64,000 nt of DNA from Pempheris klunzingeri (GCF_042242105.1 NC_092033.1:5148908-5212907); one strand, 5' to 3'; numbered from the stretch's first letter, positions 1-14,193 are shown. Program-made: numbers and translations. The notes: generated from the sequence alone by a model not told the origin.

Positions 1-3000
1 TCCCTCTTATGGCCTTGCATTATTCATTGATAAAATTGCACTTTTTCATCAGTTTGCACCGTCGTTGTTGTTTGTGCAACTAAAGCACAAATGCATCAGT
101 GCAGTGAAATCATAGGCACATTACTGCTTTGCAATAGAATCAGGTATATATTTTTTTACATGACGTAAAAATGCGGGATTTGAATAGGGAGTGACCCTCT
201 TTACAGCACATTTCAACATGTCACCGTGTTGTATGAGAGATTCAGACATGGTCTCTTTTCAGTTTAGTCATCTCAGATCATGCCAGAGATATCCTTCATA
301 CCGAAGATAACTTTTACCCACAGCACTGCAGCACACATCGACACCTTAAGGTGGCATATGCTCGCCACACGTTATCAGTTTATCTTAAGGGTTTGTTTGT
401 CCTTTCAGATCATCTCTGGCATCGTGCATATCTGCCCATGTATTTAGCTTTATGTGTGTGTGTGTGTGTGTGTGCGCCCGCTCTTAAAGCTTCGTCTGCA
501 GGCCAGCCGACCGGCCGTGGAAGGTTCTGCTCTTAGTGGAGTGTCAGTTGAAATTGCAACGTAGCAGCGTTTCCCACGAAAAGATCTGTGTTGGCTGACA
601 GAGACATGGTGTTGTGCTCGTCCACAGCCTCTCCCCCTCCATGTCTCCTTTTCCTCGCTCTTTCACTGGAAAGAGGAGCAAAGCTGTCCGAAGCCAAAAT
701 ATGAACAGGATCAGACTGACCTTTTGGCCGCAGCCCTCAGTCCCAAACGCTCTCTCTCTCGTGAGATGTATTAATACCCCGATATTGCATGTTTATAAAG
801 CGCAGTCGCTGCTATAAACAGGAAAATGCCATTGTGCCTTCGAGAAAAAGCAGCAGAAACACAGGTGGCCCTCAGACAATGGACAGGGGCTCATTTCTCC
901 GCTGTGAGTCAGTGGGACAGGAGAAAGCACATGGCTGCAGAGTGAAAATTGGCGTGATTATCATCTGGTTTACCCTGCCACCCCGTAGCTCAGAGCCCTG
1001 TTGTGGGCCATACTGGCAGTGGCCAATATGGAGAGGAGAAGAGGCTTGGATTCACCCAAATTTTCTCTCATTTGCTTTCAGAACAGCTTCATCCTCCCTC
1101 CCACTCTCCCTCCCTCTCTCTCTCTCTCTCATATCTCACGCAATTGATTGAAACCCTAAACGGCAAGATCAGGCCGTGCGCAATCCAGCCTTTCTATGAA
1201 TAGTTGATTGGATGTGATGGTGATGTGGTGTGTTGTTTCTTTAAGGCCATTTCAGGTCAGAGGGCGGGAGGCGGTGGGGTTGGTGCAGCGGGCGGGCGGG
1301 GGGGGATTTTTCGGTGTGCACGGCTGATACTGCAGTGTGGCGTGTTGTGCTGTCCCATCCTGTCCTGAGCTGTGTTGTAGAGACACACAGAGACTCCTGT
1401 CACTCCCTAATCAGGTCATCTGGCATTTTGAGAATGCGCACACGTATTGCTTCACTTCCTGCCTGTGATGGGATTGAAAAGGTGTTTTCTTAGCATGATT
1501 TATTTTATTGTGTGTGTCTGAGCCACCTTGTCATGTTCCAATCTGCACAGATGGATGGTGTTTTAACAGTAGGAGCTGTGGGCGTCTGTCACCGATTATT
1601 TCAGTTTTTTTGGTATTATTAATGTGGCGAGCCATGAGCTGACAGTATAGTGTGTAGCTAGTGTGTATTTCAAAGTGCAACAAGCGTTTGTGTGCGTGCA
1701 TGTTTGTTGCTCTGGTATTCCTTTGCTGTCCCCACCAAACACTTCATGTTTTAAATCTCTGCGCATCTCAGTGCAGGGCATTTAAGTGCTTGACCTAATT
1801 TCTCTGGCAGCGAAGAATCCACTAGTGAAGGCCTTCCTCTGTGTGTATTTGAGAGTGTGTGCATGTGCGCACGCGCGTGTTGCTCTGGGTGTTTCCTCCT
1901 TGCCTTTCTAACAGGAAGCTGATGTGGAGTTCAACTGAGGACAAGGAAAAGGCCTTTTCTTTCCACTGTGAATCATTTGAGAGAGAGAGAGAGAGAGAGA
2001 GAGAAAAAAAATGAAAAAAAGAGAGGGGAGAAAAAAAAGAGACCAGGCCGCTGCATTGATTCAACCCTCTGCAATCTGGCCTGCTTCTCTCGCTCTCTCC
2101 TGTTCCCTCACTCTCCCTCTCTTCATTCTCCATACCTTATTGTCTATTTCAGCTTTTTTTTTTTTTTTTTTCTCACTCTTTTGTTTTATTTGTAGTCGTA
2201 CCGATGTCGGATAGACAGCAGCGTTCTGGAGGGAATCGCGGGTTTATGGAGAGTTCATGAGTCCTGTGAGAAGATGGGAAGGAGGGGGGGGGAGGAAAGG
2301 AGAGACGAAAAGCAAATGAAGCAGAGCTCTGTGGGGAGCAGTGCAGGTTCTTCCGGTTCAGTTTTAACATACCCACAGTAAAAAGAGGCTGCCCGCGATA
2401 TGTACTTTGGAGGCAAAAAACCCCATAAAACACCTACACAAACTGTACCACTGGCTTTACTGAGCCCAGTGTTGAGGCGCCATGAGGGACTTTGAGCCCC
2501 TTTGTATTCCTTAAAGCTATGATTGTATGGAAAGAACAAAAGATGAAAATAACTGATATAAACTTCTGGATGGGAGATAAATGGCTAAAATATTTAAGTA
2601 GGTTTTCTGTCGCAGCCACAATACCGAGGAACAGGGATGATTGAGAGCTGGTCGTAGATATATCATCTTACTGACATCCCAAACTGTAATCACTTTTTTT
2701 TTTTTTTTTTTTGTCGTACACTCGAGATTATACAGCTTGAAGGTCACTGAGTTTGAATTTGTTCACGTCGGATGACACTTGTTCCAAGAATCAAATGCAG
2801 GCCGAGGGAAATGTTAGAAGTGTGGAAACAGCGTGACTTAAACCCTAATTGTGCATAATCTCATTTTCAGGTTTCGTGTAAATATTGCAGCAAAAGCGGA
2901 TTTTTAGGAATTAAAGAAGACCAGATATTCCAAGTGAAACCACCTACTCAGCCTCGTTCATGCGTTTGCAAAATCTTTAACTGTTTGATTTGTATGTCTG

Positions 3001-5050
3001 CAAGATCGAAGCAGAAAGTGTTGGACACACTGCTGCTGCAGCACCACAGAAATATTCATGTATGCACATTCGGAAAAGAACATCGGAGATACACACTGGC
3101 TTTTAGTGTACTGTACTGTTCATGGAATAATGCAGTGGCCTTTTCTTTGCGTTTACTCATTGTGTGTGTATAGAGTTTTGTATCGGTGTAGCATAATTTG
3201 CTCGGAGAACATGTCCGCCTCCTCCTCGCCATGGTGCCCTTGAGCCTTGACGCAGACATCCACACTGACTTTGTGCTTGGAGCCACAGAAACAGCAGAAA
3301 ATTCATCAATTAAGTGTCTTATGATTTTCCAGGCTGAACGGACTCATTTTTAATGCTGAATGGCTGCTCCTCGTGGCACAATTCGGTTTTCAGTTTTCTC
3401 AAAGCAAAAAAAAAAAAAAAACGCCTGCTTCCTTTTACATTCATCTCCTCTATTGTGGTTGTTTCCTATTCAATGGAGGAAAGCATAGAATATTATTAGC
3501 TTTTACCTTGATTTAGCTTGTCAGTGTCCAATAATAATGAGTGTATTTGATAGTTTGCATGGAAGAAAGATGATAAATGACTATGCAAATATGATTTAAA
3601 TGGGATTAATGAAATAATTATGTAATTACAGACATAACTTGAAAAACATCTGGTGCTCTGCCAAAAGAGCACTGACGTGTAACGGCAGAAATGTTCCAGT
3701 AAGAATGTCCTGTGCTCTGCTTGTACTGGCACACTGTGGGAGAACAGCACGCAACAAAACAGCACACCACACGTCTTAATCAATCACCAATCTCGATCAT
3801 TTTTCACATTGCAGGTCGAAACAACTCTGCCGCGACGTTCCACACTTTTTATTTGTGATTTGAGTCTTTTTTTTCTCTGCGTTCTGTGTTTCTGGTGCAG
3901 GGCACATGAGGACACAAGCGGACGTGGAACCATGAGGCTCCAGCCACTGCAGTGCAGGTGAGCACGTGGTCATGCAAACACACACAAACGTCCAGTCGGC
4001 CTGCGCGCCACAACAAACCGGCAGGCAAATGCAAAAATGCTATGTTGCTTACAGTTTGAACTTTGAAGTTATTATGGTTACACTCTTACTGGGAAGAATA
4101 ACGTGAATTTTGGGATTCATGCCTGAAAGGCAAAAGGGTCAGAGCTACTTCATTATTCATGCTTAAGCTGCCAAAATGTTGCAAAGTTGCACATATAATT
4201 TATTTTTTTGTTTAATGGAAATCCTATGTCATCGGTTAAACCCATTTGGGTTCATGCTCCTCTCTTATCTCTTATAAAATGGAGTAACGTGGCTATAAAA
4301 AGGTTTTATAGCCAGAATTTTTGATATCTGTGATATCTCTTGAGTTTTGAAGCAGAAAGCTCTCAAAATCTAATGCACACCTTCCTCAGCTCTGGTGAAA
4401 CTGAGAATGAGAACAAGACAGAAAATAAGATGATTAACTGACAGGCTGTGTCTAATGTTTCACTATAGCAGAGTATATTTTTGATAGTCCATAATAAGAT
4501 AGTCCATATTGGAGAAAGATGCCTGTCTTTAGTTTTGGAGTGGCATAATTATGTAGGAGAGCTTATGGAAGGAGAATACTTGGAGAGATAAAATAGTTGT
4601 GTGGCAATTTATGACTTTTATTTTCTTCCAAGAAGTTAATCCTAACAAGATGACATGTTTCACTCCTCATAAATCAGAACATTATGCTGTAGTCATGCAA
4701 TTGATCCCGTTTGAAAATGTGGTTTTAAGTGAGTTGTTCAGTGAATGAGAAACTTTTTACTCAATAAGGACAGTTTCGGTTCAGGGTCGAAAATGCCGAT
4801 AGGAAAATTACAGGAACGATTTATGACTTGTTGCTTAGACTGAAATTAGTGACAATGTTTAAGTGTTGTACACAGTCTGACTGAATGAGTGTTGACAAAA
4901 TGACTTGTATACCTGTCCCACTTTGTTTTTTTGCATTGAATCCCAAATGGGAGGAGTTTACTGATGCAGTTTAAACCCTTTAGTGACTACAAGGCTCATT
5001 TAGCTTAAACTGCTCGAAACTTAATGTTCTTCTTAAGTGTCTCACATATG
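1..5050. other. Intergenic, no gene recognised
   Basis: I see no coding exon, RNA gene or promoter I can defend here. The open frames are short, lack recognisable domains and often run through simple repeats. Visible items are a (TG)n tract near 453-474, a (GA)n tract at 1979-2004, long T or A tracts near 2153-2170, 2693-2712 and 3405-3421, and a G-rich stretch at about 1262-1309 (ggcgggcggggggg core) that could form a quadruplex on the + strand. Confidence 0.6.
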
Positions 5051-5052
5051 TG

Positions 5053-5340
5053 TACAGAATACAGTATGTATTAGGGATGGATCATGATTTTTGAATATTC
5101 AAATAGTCATTAAATTATAAAAAAAAGAAAAGAAAAAAAAACCATTGTCATCTTATTTAAAAGAATATACGCCCGTTAGGAGCAGTGGCTTGATCCACGG
5201 CGTTGTCGTGAAGCCAGGTCTCTGTAAAAGACACAATCTCCGTTTTTTTTTGTTTCTTAGGCTTCGAATAATTCACACTGACTTTCGAATACTATTTGTG
5301 CTTCAAATGCACGATTCCTGAATACATACTGCATTCTGTA
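5053..5340. mobile_element. MITE-like element with long imperfect terminal inverted repeats
   Basis: The left end (tacagaatacagtatgta, 5053-5070) and the reverse complement of the right end (tacagaatgcagtatgta, 5323-5340) differ at one base. Weaker pairing continues inward for about 50 nt, including gaatattcaaatagt on the left and a matching region near 5285-5310. The 290-bp length, AT-rich interior and lack of an ORF fit a non-autonomous DNA transposon. I could not fix a target-site duplication, so the superfamily is open. Confidence 0.6.
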
Positions 5341-5558
5341 TGGAAGACTTCACAGTATTTAACATTTATATTGAGTGAAATATTCAGCCTCAAGATGCTA
5401 CGTTTTTATTACGCCGCCATTACATAAAGTTGAAAGGACTTACATGTCTCTCACATTGATTCATACCGGTTCCCCATAATTCAGCATGACATATTTAGTA
5501 TATTTGGAAAGTTCTGTGGGTTTCAACTGTGTTTGCCAGCAGGATAAACTTTTGACTG

Positions 5559-5795
5559 ATGGAGTGGACCAGAAGGTTTTTTTTTGGGTCTTTATTGTTG
5601 TTGTTGTGGCTCAGCCAGCTTAAACATGTGTCATTTTCCTGTGATGATCGGGGGTTGAGATTTGACTGTGGTCCGTCATTGCACCTCTTTTATGTCAGCG
5701 GGAAAGGTGTTAAAAGGTATTCAGAACCTTTGCAGAGAGTACCACCAAAATTAGAAAATGTATCTGTTCAAATCCTGCATGCAAAATGTTTCTGA
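5559..5795 (+). CDS. Isolated 78-codon ORF with signal-peptide-like N-terminus (doubtful)
   Basis: I do not recognise this ORF. The ATG is followed by WTRRFFF and a leucine-rich hydrophobic stretch (residues about 8-20), a classical secretion-signal layout, then a cysteine-containing region (C28, C37, C77). No promoter, splice partner or poly(A) signal was identified nearby. It sits in gene-poor DNA about 220 bp after an inverted-repeat element. It may be a chance ORF, the first exon of a secreted protein, or a gene remnant. Chance cannot be excluded because ORFs of this length are common in the window. Confidence 0.15.
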   Translation: MEWTRRFFFGSLLLLLWLSQLKHVSFSCDDRGLRFDCGPSLHLFYVSGKGVKRYSEPLQRVPPKLENVSVQILHAKCF

Positions 5796-7099
5796 GTAAA
5801 AGTGAATTAGCATTGTATTGAATACAAGTAATAATAGTTCCCTTCAGTCAATAATGCATATGTAAATTATTGATTAAGGCAAAGTTATAATATTGTAGGT
5901 AATTGAGGTGGTGCTCTAATAACCTCTGATCGAATGACTTAAGGGTTTTGATAGTTGAAGCTTTAATAATTTATCCACCTGCATTATATAAGCAATATGA
6001 TTTGCCCTCAAGTGCCAAATGAACAAGTACCTTTGGCAGACAGATAAATGTAGAGTGGTGAAAAGCACAAAACAAGTATTTTAGTATGAAGTCTTACAAA
6101 ATGTAAATAAATTCAGTAAAAGTACAGAAAAACTAAATGTTCTTCCAGTTTGTGCATGTCTCTAGCTACTGCTTATTGGCAAATAAAGAAGAAATTAAAA
6201 AAGTTATTTCAGTGTATAAGTAAAAAAATTAAGAATTCTTCTTGTACTCATCTAAACCTGCTGCACTTATTGTATTGTTCTATATAGGAAGCTGCTCACG
6301 CCTGCTAAACAAACTTTAACAGTCCATAAAAAACTCTTTGACCTGTCTGGTCTTTCTCTTCGATCTGCACTTTCTCTCTCCCTGCAGAGTTTTAGCTCAT
6401 TTGTGACCTCTGCAGGTGTCACACCACATGCAAAATGACAGACCCACTGCAGGATGTGGGATCATTTTATTTCTTTTACAATGTGTACCACTGAAATTAA
6501 AAATAAAATGCTCTACTAATTTATCACAGCTTAATATTTACATGTCAGAATAAGCTGCCAGATATTTTGATTTAAAAGTTTTTACTCGACAAAACAAGAA
6601 AAACAGCTCTTGATATAGTTTTACTACGGTTCTGTAACATCATAGTGTTTATAGGATAATTTATGCCAGGTAACTTTAGCCAGCATGGTATAAAAAAAAA
6701 ACATGAAAGCACCACTCTAAGACCAAGTCAGTGAAAAAAAAAAAAAGACTTGGTTGAAAACAAGCAGAAATCAAATCCTGGCTGCCTCAGGCTAGAGGCA
6801 GGCACTGGGTCATAATAGGCAAAATCCATGCAGCGATGCATGACCAGCCGAGAAAGGAAATTAGCAGTTTTGGGAAAATGATCTACAAGTCTTAAGAATG
6901 ACTGTGTTGCTATCAGATGGAGGCAGAGAGTCTTGTGTCGTTCAGGCAGCATTAAAATCCCAGGTCTTCTGGTCCATCAGGGACTGACAGAAATGTAGTT
7001 TTCCCATTCATGGATCCTGGATGTCAGGAAAGTTCAAAGTTGAATCGACTAAAAGACAGAGCCCACCTGCCCTGGTGGGAATTCAGATGCTGTGCAGAC

Positions 7100-7530
7100 G
7101 AATTCTAGGTTCTGATGGTTGGTCCAGACCACAAACGGCATCCAAGTGTCCAAGGTTCACGACAAACTACTATGAGGAGTCTGTAATGGTGAGGACAGGA
7201 CCTGTGGTCCCTGAGGACCTCTCAGCAGGCTGGGACCACCCTAAAGACATATTGTGGGAGGTGAAGGCATTTAGGGGGGCTGCCACAGAACTGTAGCTCC
7301 GGAGGAAGCGCTGGTAGAAATTTGTGAACCTCTGTAAGAACTGCAGCTGCTTGCAAAGAGGAAGTCTGTGACTGCCTTGATCTTGGTGGGGTCCATGTGG
7401 ATGGTGCCTGCAGTGATACTGAACCCCAGGAACAACACCTTGGAGACCTGGAGCTCACACTTGTCTGCCTTCAGAAACAGCTGGTTGTCCAGTAGTCTTG
7501 TGGATTATGTCTGATGAACCGTGGAAACCC
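7100..7530 (-). pseudogene. Ty3/gypsy-type retrotransposon reverse transcriptase fragment, broken
   Basis: Read on the minus strand, about 7380-7500 encodes the C-terminal part of a Ty3/gypsy reverse transcriptase. It shows the block LLDNQLFLKADKCEL followed by FLGFSITAG and a MDPTK motif. This corresponds to the family pattern 'LLxNxLFVKxEKCxFxxxxVxFLGYxI'. Downstream, the FTNFYQRF-like block (about 7270-7345) is in a different frame, so at least one frameshift separates the blocks. An in-frame stop lies just upstream of LLDNQ. No intact gag, protease, RNase H or integrase region was found, and the copy is clearly dead. Confidence 0.75.
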
Positions 7531-8870
7531 CAGAGTGAAGGATGAGGTGAAGGACATGAAGAGTGTTTCATGATGATTACCTGACATGCCCATGCAGACA
7601 GGAACAGTTCTATGAGTTATTGAGCAGAGGAGCTGTTCATCAAGGGTACTAGTAGTAAGGTACTAGGTACTAGTGGCACTGTCCCTCCTCCCTGGAGAGC
7701 CAGGTGACATCGGCTCAGGGGTAGTAGTAGTTAGTCTCGAGGGCCGGTGGCTAGGACTCAATCCCTCCCCCCACTCCCTGAGACGAGAGCTGATGTGAGT
7801 CTAGAGGAAGGTCCCTGGTGGCAAGATCGTCTTAAATGAGATCAGAAAGTCCGTTATAATAAGCATCTTTCAGAGAAAGCGAACAATCCACTCACTTTAC
7901 TTACTAGCCACCCACCTTCCTCCTTAGCTTACATTTAACAGGCCCTGAGCTGCCTTTCTCCCCGGTGGTCAGAACCTTCTCGAGCCTGGTGGTGACCATT
8001 TTCATACGAGCATTTCGCCCACTGATTCTCCCACTTTCCGGGAGCCCAGTCTCTGGCTCTGCTTGTGAGATGGGAAATGATGTGAGGCACACAGGATTGC
8101 TCAGAAGGAAAGGAGGAGGGGTAATTTTAGACAATTAGGGAGCACTGAGTGAGGAAAAGCCGGGGTGAGTAGGGACGTTGGACGAGGTTTACCGGAGAAG
8201 GAGGCTGGGCTTAGTCAGGAAAACTGCTGGCTCTCTTCACAGATGGATTCTAGTATATGCTCAAGGCAGACAGAGATCTCCAGGAGGCCTCCACACATCA
8301 TATATCATGGCCATGAATGGCACTGGCCTGTGCTGCCAGTTCTTCATGCACAGAATCAGAGTTGGCTGGGTTCAAATGAGCCAGATCATACTGTAAAAGC
8401 TCAGTAAAAAAAAAAAAAAGGTGTGAATCCAAAGCATAACTCGGCTAGTAGAATAAAAAGTTCAAGTTTACTTGCGCTCAAAAACAGGCCAAAGTCAGAA
8501 ACAGACAGTTAGCAGAGATGACGATTGTACGGAAATAGAGGATCAGGATAGAGAGCAGGAGTCCAGCAGGCAGGGGGTCATAACAGGCAAACCCAGACAG
8601 GCAGAGAAAATGGCTGCAACGCTAACACAGACGCATGATAGACTGTCTGGCTGGGAATGAATCGACGTGGGAACAGGTGTGCAGGTGGGCGGGGGAGGTG
8701 AGGTGAGGTGAGGTGAGGTGAGGTTATGGGGTATGGTGGGAACACGGGTTACTGCAGGGCTGGTGGGAATGGTAGGATTTGGAACGACAGGAGAGTCGGC
8801 ACATGGCAGGGGAAAAAAGCAGGCAAGGAAAATGTGAGACTAGGAATTGGCTGACATTGTGACACATGAA
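7530..8870. repeat. Low-identity interspersed repeat region
   Basis: This stretch has no recognisable gene. Its texture (repeated 'caggcagg', 'agacagg' words around 8460-8620, then a G-rich tail) resembles non-coding parts of fish LTR retrotransposons, and it sits beside the gypsy fragment. It holds an (AGGTG)n pentamer array at 8695-8724 (five units plus part of a sixth). Assignment to the same element is inference. Confidence 0.35.
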
Positions 8871-11800
8871 GGTTAGTGCTTTTGACAGTTTCATACAGTA
8901 TATCTACAATATCAAATTAATTGCCCAGAACATGAAAGTTGCTTTCTTTTTCATCAAATTTACTATTTAGATGAATCCAGACAAAATTATTAAAATTATT
9001 GAATTATGCCTAATACAAAGGAAACAATTTAGAGTGAGAAGAATATTGATAAAGCATGAAACAGCTGAGGTGTTAATTATGCAAGGGGGCTGCAGCTCAT
9101 TATCAGTTATATGATGTCATATAATGTCATATTTTGTACATCAAATGAATGCCATGAACGTAGTTTCTACGCTCTTACAGTGTAATGGATTGAGAAGATG
9201 GATAAAGCGGTTTCTTTACCTCCCACCTCATCCCTACTTTTGGAATAAAACCCTTCATTTGATAGAAGCAGTTTAGTGGAGGTCCAGTGGGCAGCATGCC
9301 TCAGATCAGGTGTTGTCCAGATGTGCTGGTGACAGCCATCCTCAGGCTCCTACTAATCTCTTATTTGGAGGGAAGAGGTGGAACAAGAAAGCCTTCCATG
9401 ACTTCCAGGGGCCTAAGGTGCTGTAAACTGCTGAAAAAAAGCTTGTTCGTTTAGTATCAGATTAAGTCTTTTACGAAAGCTGCATCCTCGTGTCACGTTT
9501 AGAGTCTCTGTCCGACACGTATAATGTCACATTCCATTTAAAGGTGATATTTTCAAAACGTCCCTCGGTGCCTTGACTGCATTCATTTTTAGCATCAGTC
9601 ACTACATTTACATGCCGAAGAATTTTGTTTTTGTAACCCAGTTAACCCAGTTGTGGCTTGACTCATACGCATCTCATATCTCAGTATGAACAACTCATGC
9701 TCTGATTATGGAAAACCTCTGTTAGGTTGTCTGGCTTTCTTCCATTTCTGTGGCTTGTAAACACCTTAAACACATTTTAGTCATTTGACATGTACTAAAA
9801 TCATACTACTACACTTAACGTTATTCTTGGGAATATTTGTTTCCTCTTGACTAGACTTATTTGAATGATTTTTCCAAGAAGGAAGCTGCTCTTTCATATC
9901 GTTAATCATTTGTTATTAATTCCTCCATTTGAGATCCTATCTATGTATTTCACTGCTATTTCCTCCTCCTCTTCTCTCTGTTTTGTACTTTGTCTCTCCC
10001 TTCGTTTCATATGTTATACCCCTGGACAGAAGTAAAACGTTGGAAATGATATTGGCCACAGGGAAAAAGCCAAGGTGGATTAAGCAGCATGCTTGATGGC
10101 ATCCCTGGTGTCATGCTTGATAACATGAACAGTTCAGGTCCGCCGGCGTCCAGTTACAAAGTATTACATACAAGTTAATTGTGGGGTAAAGTTCATGGCA
10201 GTGAAACAGTGTTTGCGGTTTAGTAAGAGCAGAATTACTACAGAGGTGTAAGGTAACTTTATCTTGTGTGTGTGTTTGTGTGTGTGTCTGTGTTCATGAA
10301 GGAGAAGTAATGAGAGTGAATGGTTGCTCTCCTCCAGACAACCAGAATGAACTGTGCAATGGCTCAAAGAATCTCTGTCCCTCTCTCTCTCAGACTGGGG
10401 GCTGCCCTGCCTCCACAGAGCGCTCGGCCACTGCTGCATTGTGGCCCGGGGCCTCATTTGAATGGGTCTTTAGTATTTTGTGTGAACAAGTCAGCGCCAT
10501 TTGCATTTGTTCCAGTCACAAAGGTTTAACAGGTCAATAGGGACTCCCTGGCAGAAAACTAACACGCTAGGGTACCTTTTTTTTTTTTTTTTCTCCCTCC
10601 CTCACGTCTGCTCCATCGCTGTGGTTGTCAGGCACCCAGCCGGTTTGTCCTGGTAGTATGTAACTCAAACATGTGGTGTGTGTATGTGTGCATACGTGTG
10701 GGTATGTGTTTTAGGACATGATTGGTGACAGCAGGGTGCAGGGTCTGAAAATAAGAACTATTACTCTCCAGCCTGTACTGACAAAGGTTTAATTAACATA
10801 CAACTTATAGGAGCAACTTGTTTGAGTGACAGAGAGGGATTGTTAGTGTGTGTGTGTGCGCATGTGTGTGTGTGTGAGAGAGAAAGAGAGAGCAGAGACT
10901 TTCTTTTACACATAAACACCAGCACATTTGTGGCTGCAGGCCTACAGAGTTTCATTTCCTGATCCTGGAGTATTTACACTCTTAATAAAATTTGTAACAC
11001 GGTGTGGAACAATACGTGACGATATGTGGGAGCTAATTGCACCTCCCCAGCCTCACCACAAGTGTGATGGCAGGATAAATGACCATTGTGCCATTTATAA
11101 AGAGATAAAGTAACACTTTGCTCGAGGGGATTTTCATTTGTTACTTTTCTTCTCTGGAAACTTTACACAAAGTCTCCTGTTTCATATAGAAGCAAAGAAA
11201 AAACTTTGTAGCATTGTTAGCATTCATTTTGAAAAGAGACTGTTGACTTAAAGATATCCACCTAGCTTAGGGTTAATCGTGCTCACATCTTTTAAAAGGA
11301 GTGCTAACATGCAGTTATACAATGCACCTTCTGCCAACGCAGACAAATCTTTGATTCTGTTTCTAATATATATTATTAGCCACATAAAAGCTTCTAATGG
11401 GTCGTGTTAAAATAGTTTCGTATATAGTAGCTTACTAATTTGTGCGGAAGTGCTTTTAGTGAGACCATCACACACCCTAACATTGTAAAACAGTTGTTTT
11501 TTGTGCCACCAGGCCTGTTTGAGGAGAATATCTAGCAATAACCGAGTATTGTCTCATTAAAGATTTATTGTGATTTTTGGAAGTAGCAGACTTCACTTTT
11601 TATGGTTCTATTTTCCTCTGAGTGTAGCCTCTGTCGCTCATGTGGCTGTCTTGGGGCTTTCACAATCCAAAACCAACAGCATAGTGAACAAGAATTTTTG
11701 GATCTACTAAATGCTTATATACAGTATTAATAATGATTTTGAAGTCAGTGCAAATATTGGGCTGTGCACTTCAAATAATAGAATAATACTGGTCCACCAC

Positions 11801-14150
11801 TGAATTTCCATCCTCTTTATGTGGGTTTTAAGTCCATTCAAGGCAGCAGGGTGTCCTCGTGCTCAAAGAGATTGTCCTGCATTTAAAATGTCAAAGGCTG
11901 CATCCTCACAGCAGCCAGGTGGGCTGCTGAAGGGTCCTCAGGCAGGACAGCGAACCCCCCACCTGCTCACTCACTCTGGGTAAGAGTGAGCACCTGAGTA
12001 CCTCATGAGCGAATATACTGTTAAAACGAACTCAACGCATCGCTGACAGCTGCCTGTTGAATATGTCTGTTTTTATAGTTGTGAGGATCACGCTCAGCCT
12101 CTTTAATCACTTTTTCTATCTACAGTGCAGTCACATCAAAATGTTCTACATTTCAGCAAGCAGCGCGACACACATTTGGTATTTACCACAGTGACAATGT
12201 CCTGAAGGATGTTTTTGTATGTACTGTACTGTATAGTGCAGAAAGGAACTTTATGGTTGTAACTGTACGGTTTAAATACGTAGGCGTAGCCTTTTTCAAC
12301 ACATCATTTGAGCTTCATTCTTCTGGATTTGTTTGCATCAGTAACAGAATCCCCATTTGTGTTATCCTCCACGATGCCACTTGCATTATTTGTGATTGAA
12401 AGTGTTAAGTTGAGCAGGTAGGTGTGGGAAGAAAGTTTTCACTGTGTATAAGAATGTGTTTGGCGAAAGTATGTGTCTGAAGCAGGTAGGGAGTGCATGC
12501 TATGTGAATCCTCTGCCTGCCAAATATATTTTAGATATCATAGATTTTTCCTTTCAGCATTGAGGCAGACAGACAAGTGATTTTTGTAGAGAAAACACTT
12601 TTTCAAACCCAGGACGTTCTTCCTTGCGAATGTCTGCACTCCCATGTTAAAGCTTGTTCTAGACGTTAGCAAGTTTAATCACTGTGTACACTAACACGTG
12701 CACTATAAGGAACGAGCCTTAGAGACTTGGCGCACGTAGCATAAATATAGCAGAATATACAGACACACGTAGACACAGTGTATATAGTAGGATACAAAAC
12801 TATGTACACATCATGCACAACTGTACACAGGATTAGAACATGCGCTGGTTGTATTTATACCAGCACATTACAAGTAGTCCTAAAGAGTATTTTACAGGAG
12901 TATTGGACAGACAGCAGAGGAGGGAAAAATCAAATATTTTGTGGCAGACCTGAGTGGGAGGCATGCTTACAATTGCTCCTGTCATGCTGATCTGAGCCCG
13001 CCTGGCTACAGCGCCGTGCTCTGCTGTGCTGCATTTTGTTGCGATTGTTTGTGTTGAGCTGTGTGACCCACTATTTGGACTCCTGTTCCATTATCTCTCA
13101 AAACTTGCAGCACTTGGGTCTCAAGCAAAGAAAAGCAAAGTGAGAGCCCACCGTCAGGTGCTACAAGCTGCTAGCTAGGCCTGTAGCCAGGCCCAGAGAG
13201 CCAGACCTGGCAGCTCCGAGGCTGCGACGTGTGAAACGCTGCACACAAAGGAGCTTGCTCCATCTGTATGCACCCTACATAGGCAGGCTTTTGTTGCAGC
13301 CGACAGGCACATGACTGCTAGCATCTTAACCCCTGAGAGCCAGCGTCTCTTTTCCCCTCTCACTAGACTGCACACTGCAGTAGAGACCACAGTGAGTTAA
13401 TACTTGAAGGAAAAAACAACTCTTGATTTAAAGTAAGAGCCAGTGGCTTATTAGTGATTTATGTGTTTGGTATTTCTGTCCACATTTTGCTCTGTAAAAA
13501 CTCCAACTCCCAAAATACGTATCTAAAAAGAAAAGTGAAATATAATAAATATGAGAGTATAGTTTTAGTGTAATGTGTGTAGACTTCTACTTTAAATGCT
13601 CTTACATATCTGTTAATGTTCAGGCAAAACTTTGTTAAAGCAAAATGAATGCTATACATTGTTTGAAGAATTGGATCAGGGCTTCATTTTTAACAATGAT
13701 TTGGGGTTAATATCGGGGTCAGCCATGAATAGTGAAAGAGAACAGAACAAAACAAAACAAAAAAAAAGTGTTCAGAGTTTTCACATGAAATATATGTAAA
13801 AATATGCAGATGAATATTTTCTGTGCTGCTGTATAGATTTACAAAACAATAATTATGCAGGTCAGATGTAGCATTTTATTTTCACATTTCAGCTTTAATT
13901 GCATTTTCTCTTTAGTGTCAGGCTAACTTTGCTTATTTGTCTGTACATTTTGCATAAACTTGTGGAGACAGTTCAGAAATGAGACCGCCAACTCCCGCTG
14001 GGAGACCCCCCCTGTAAAATCCAATTAAAGATAAATCACTAGTATCAAGACTCAATGGCTGCGGCAGTTAGGAGATGCTCTGACCTATTAGCACTCTTCA
14101 TTTTTCAATTTTAGCGTACTACGTGGACGTCCTTGAGTGGATCATTAAGT

Positions 14151-14193
<43 letters not shown>

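Noticed and set aside
1245..1262. Possible DR1 (aggtcagagggcg)
   Set aside because: The second half-site matches only 4 of 6 positions.
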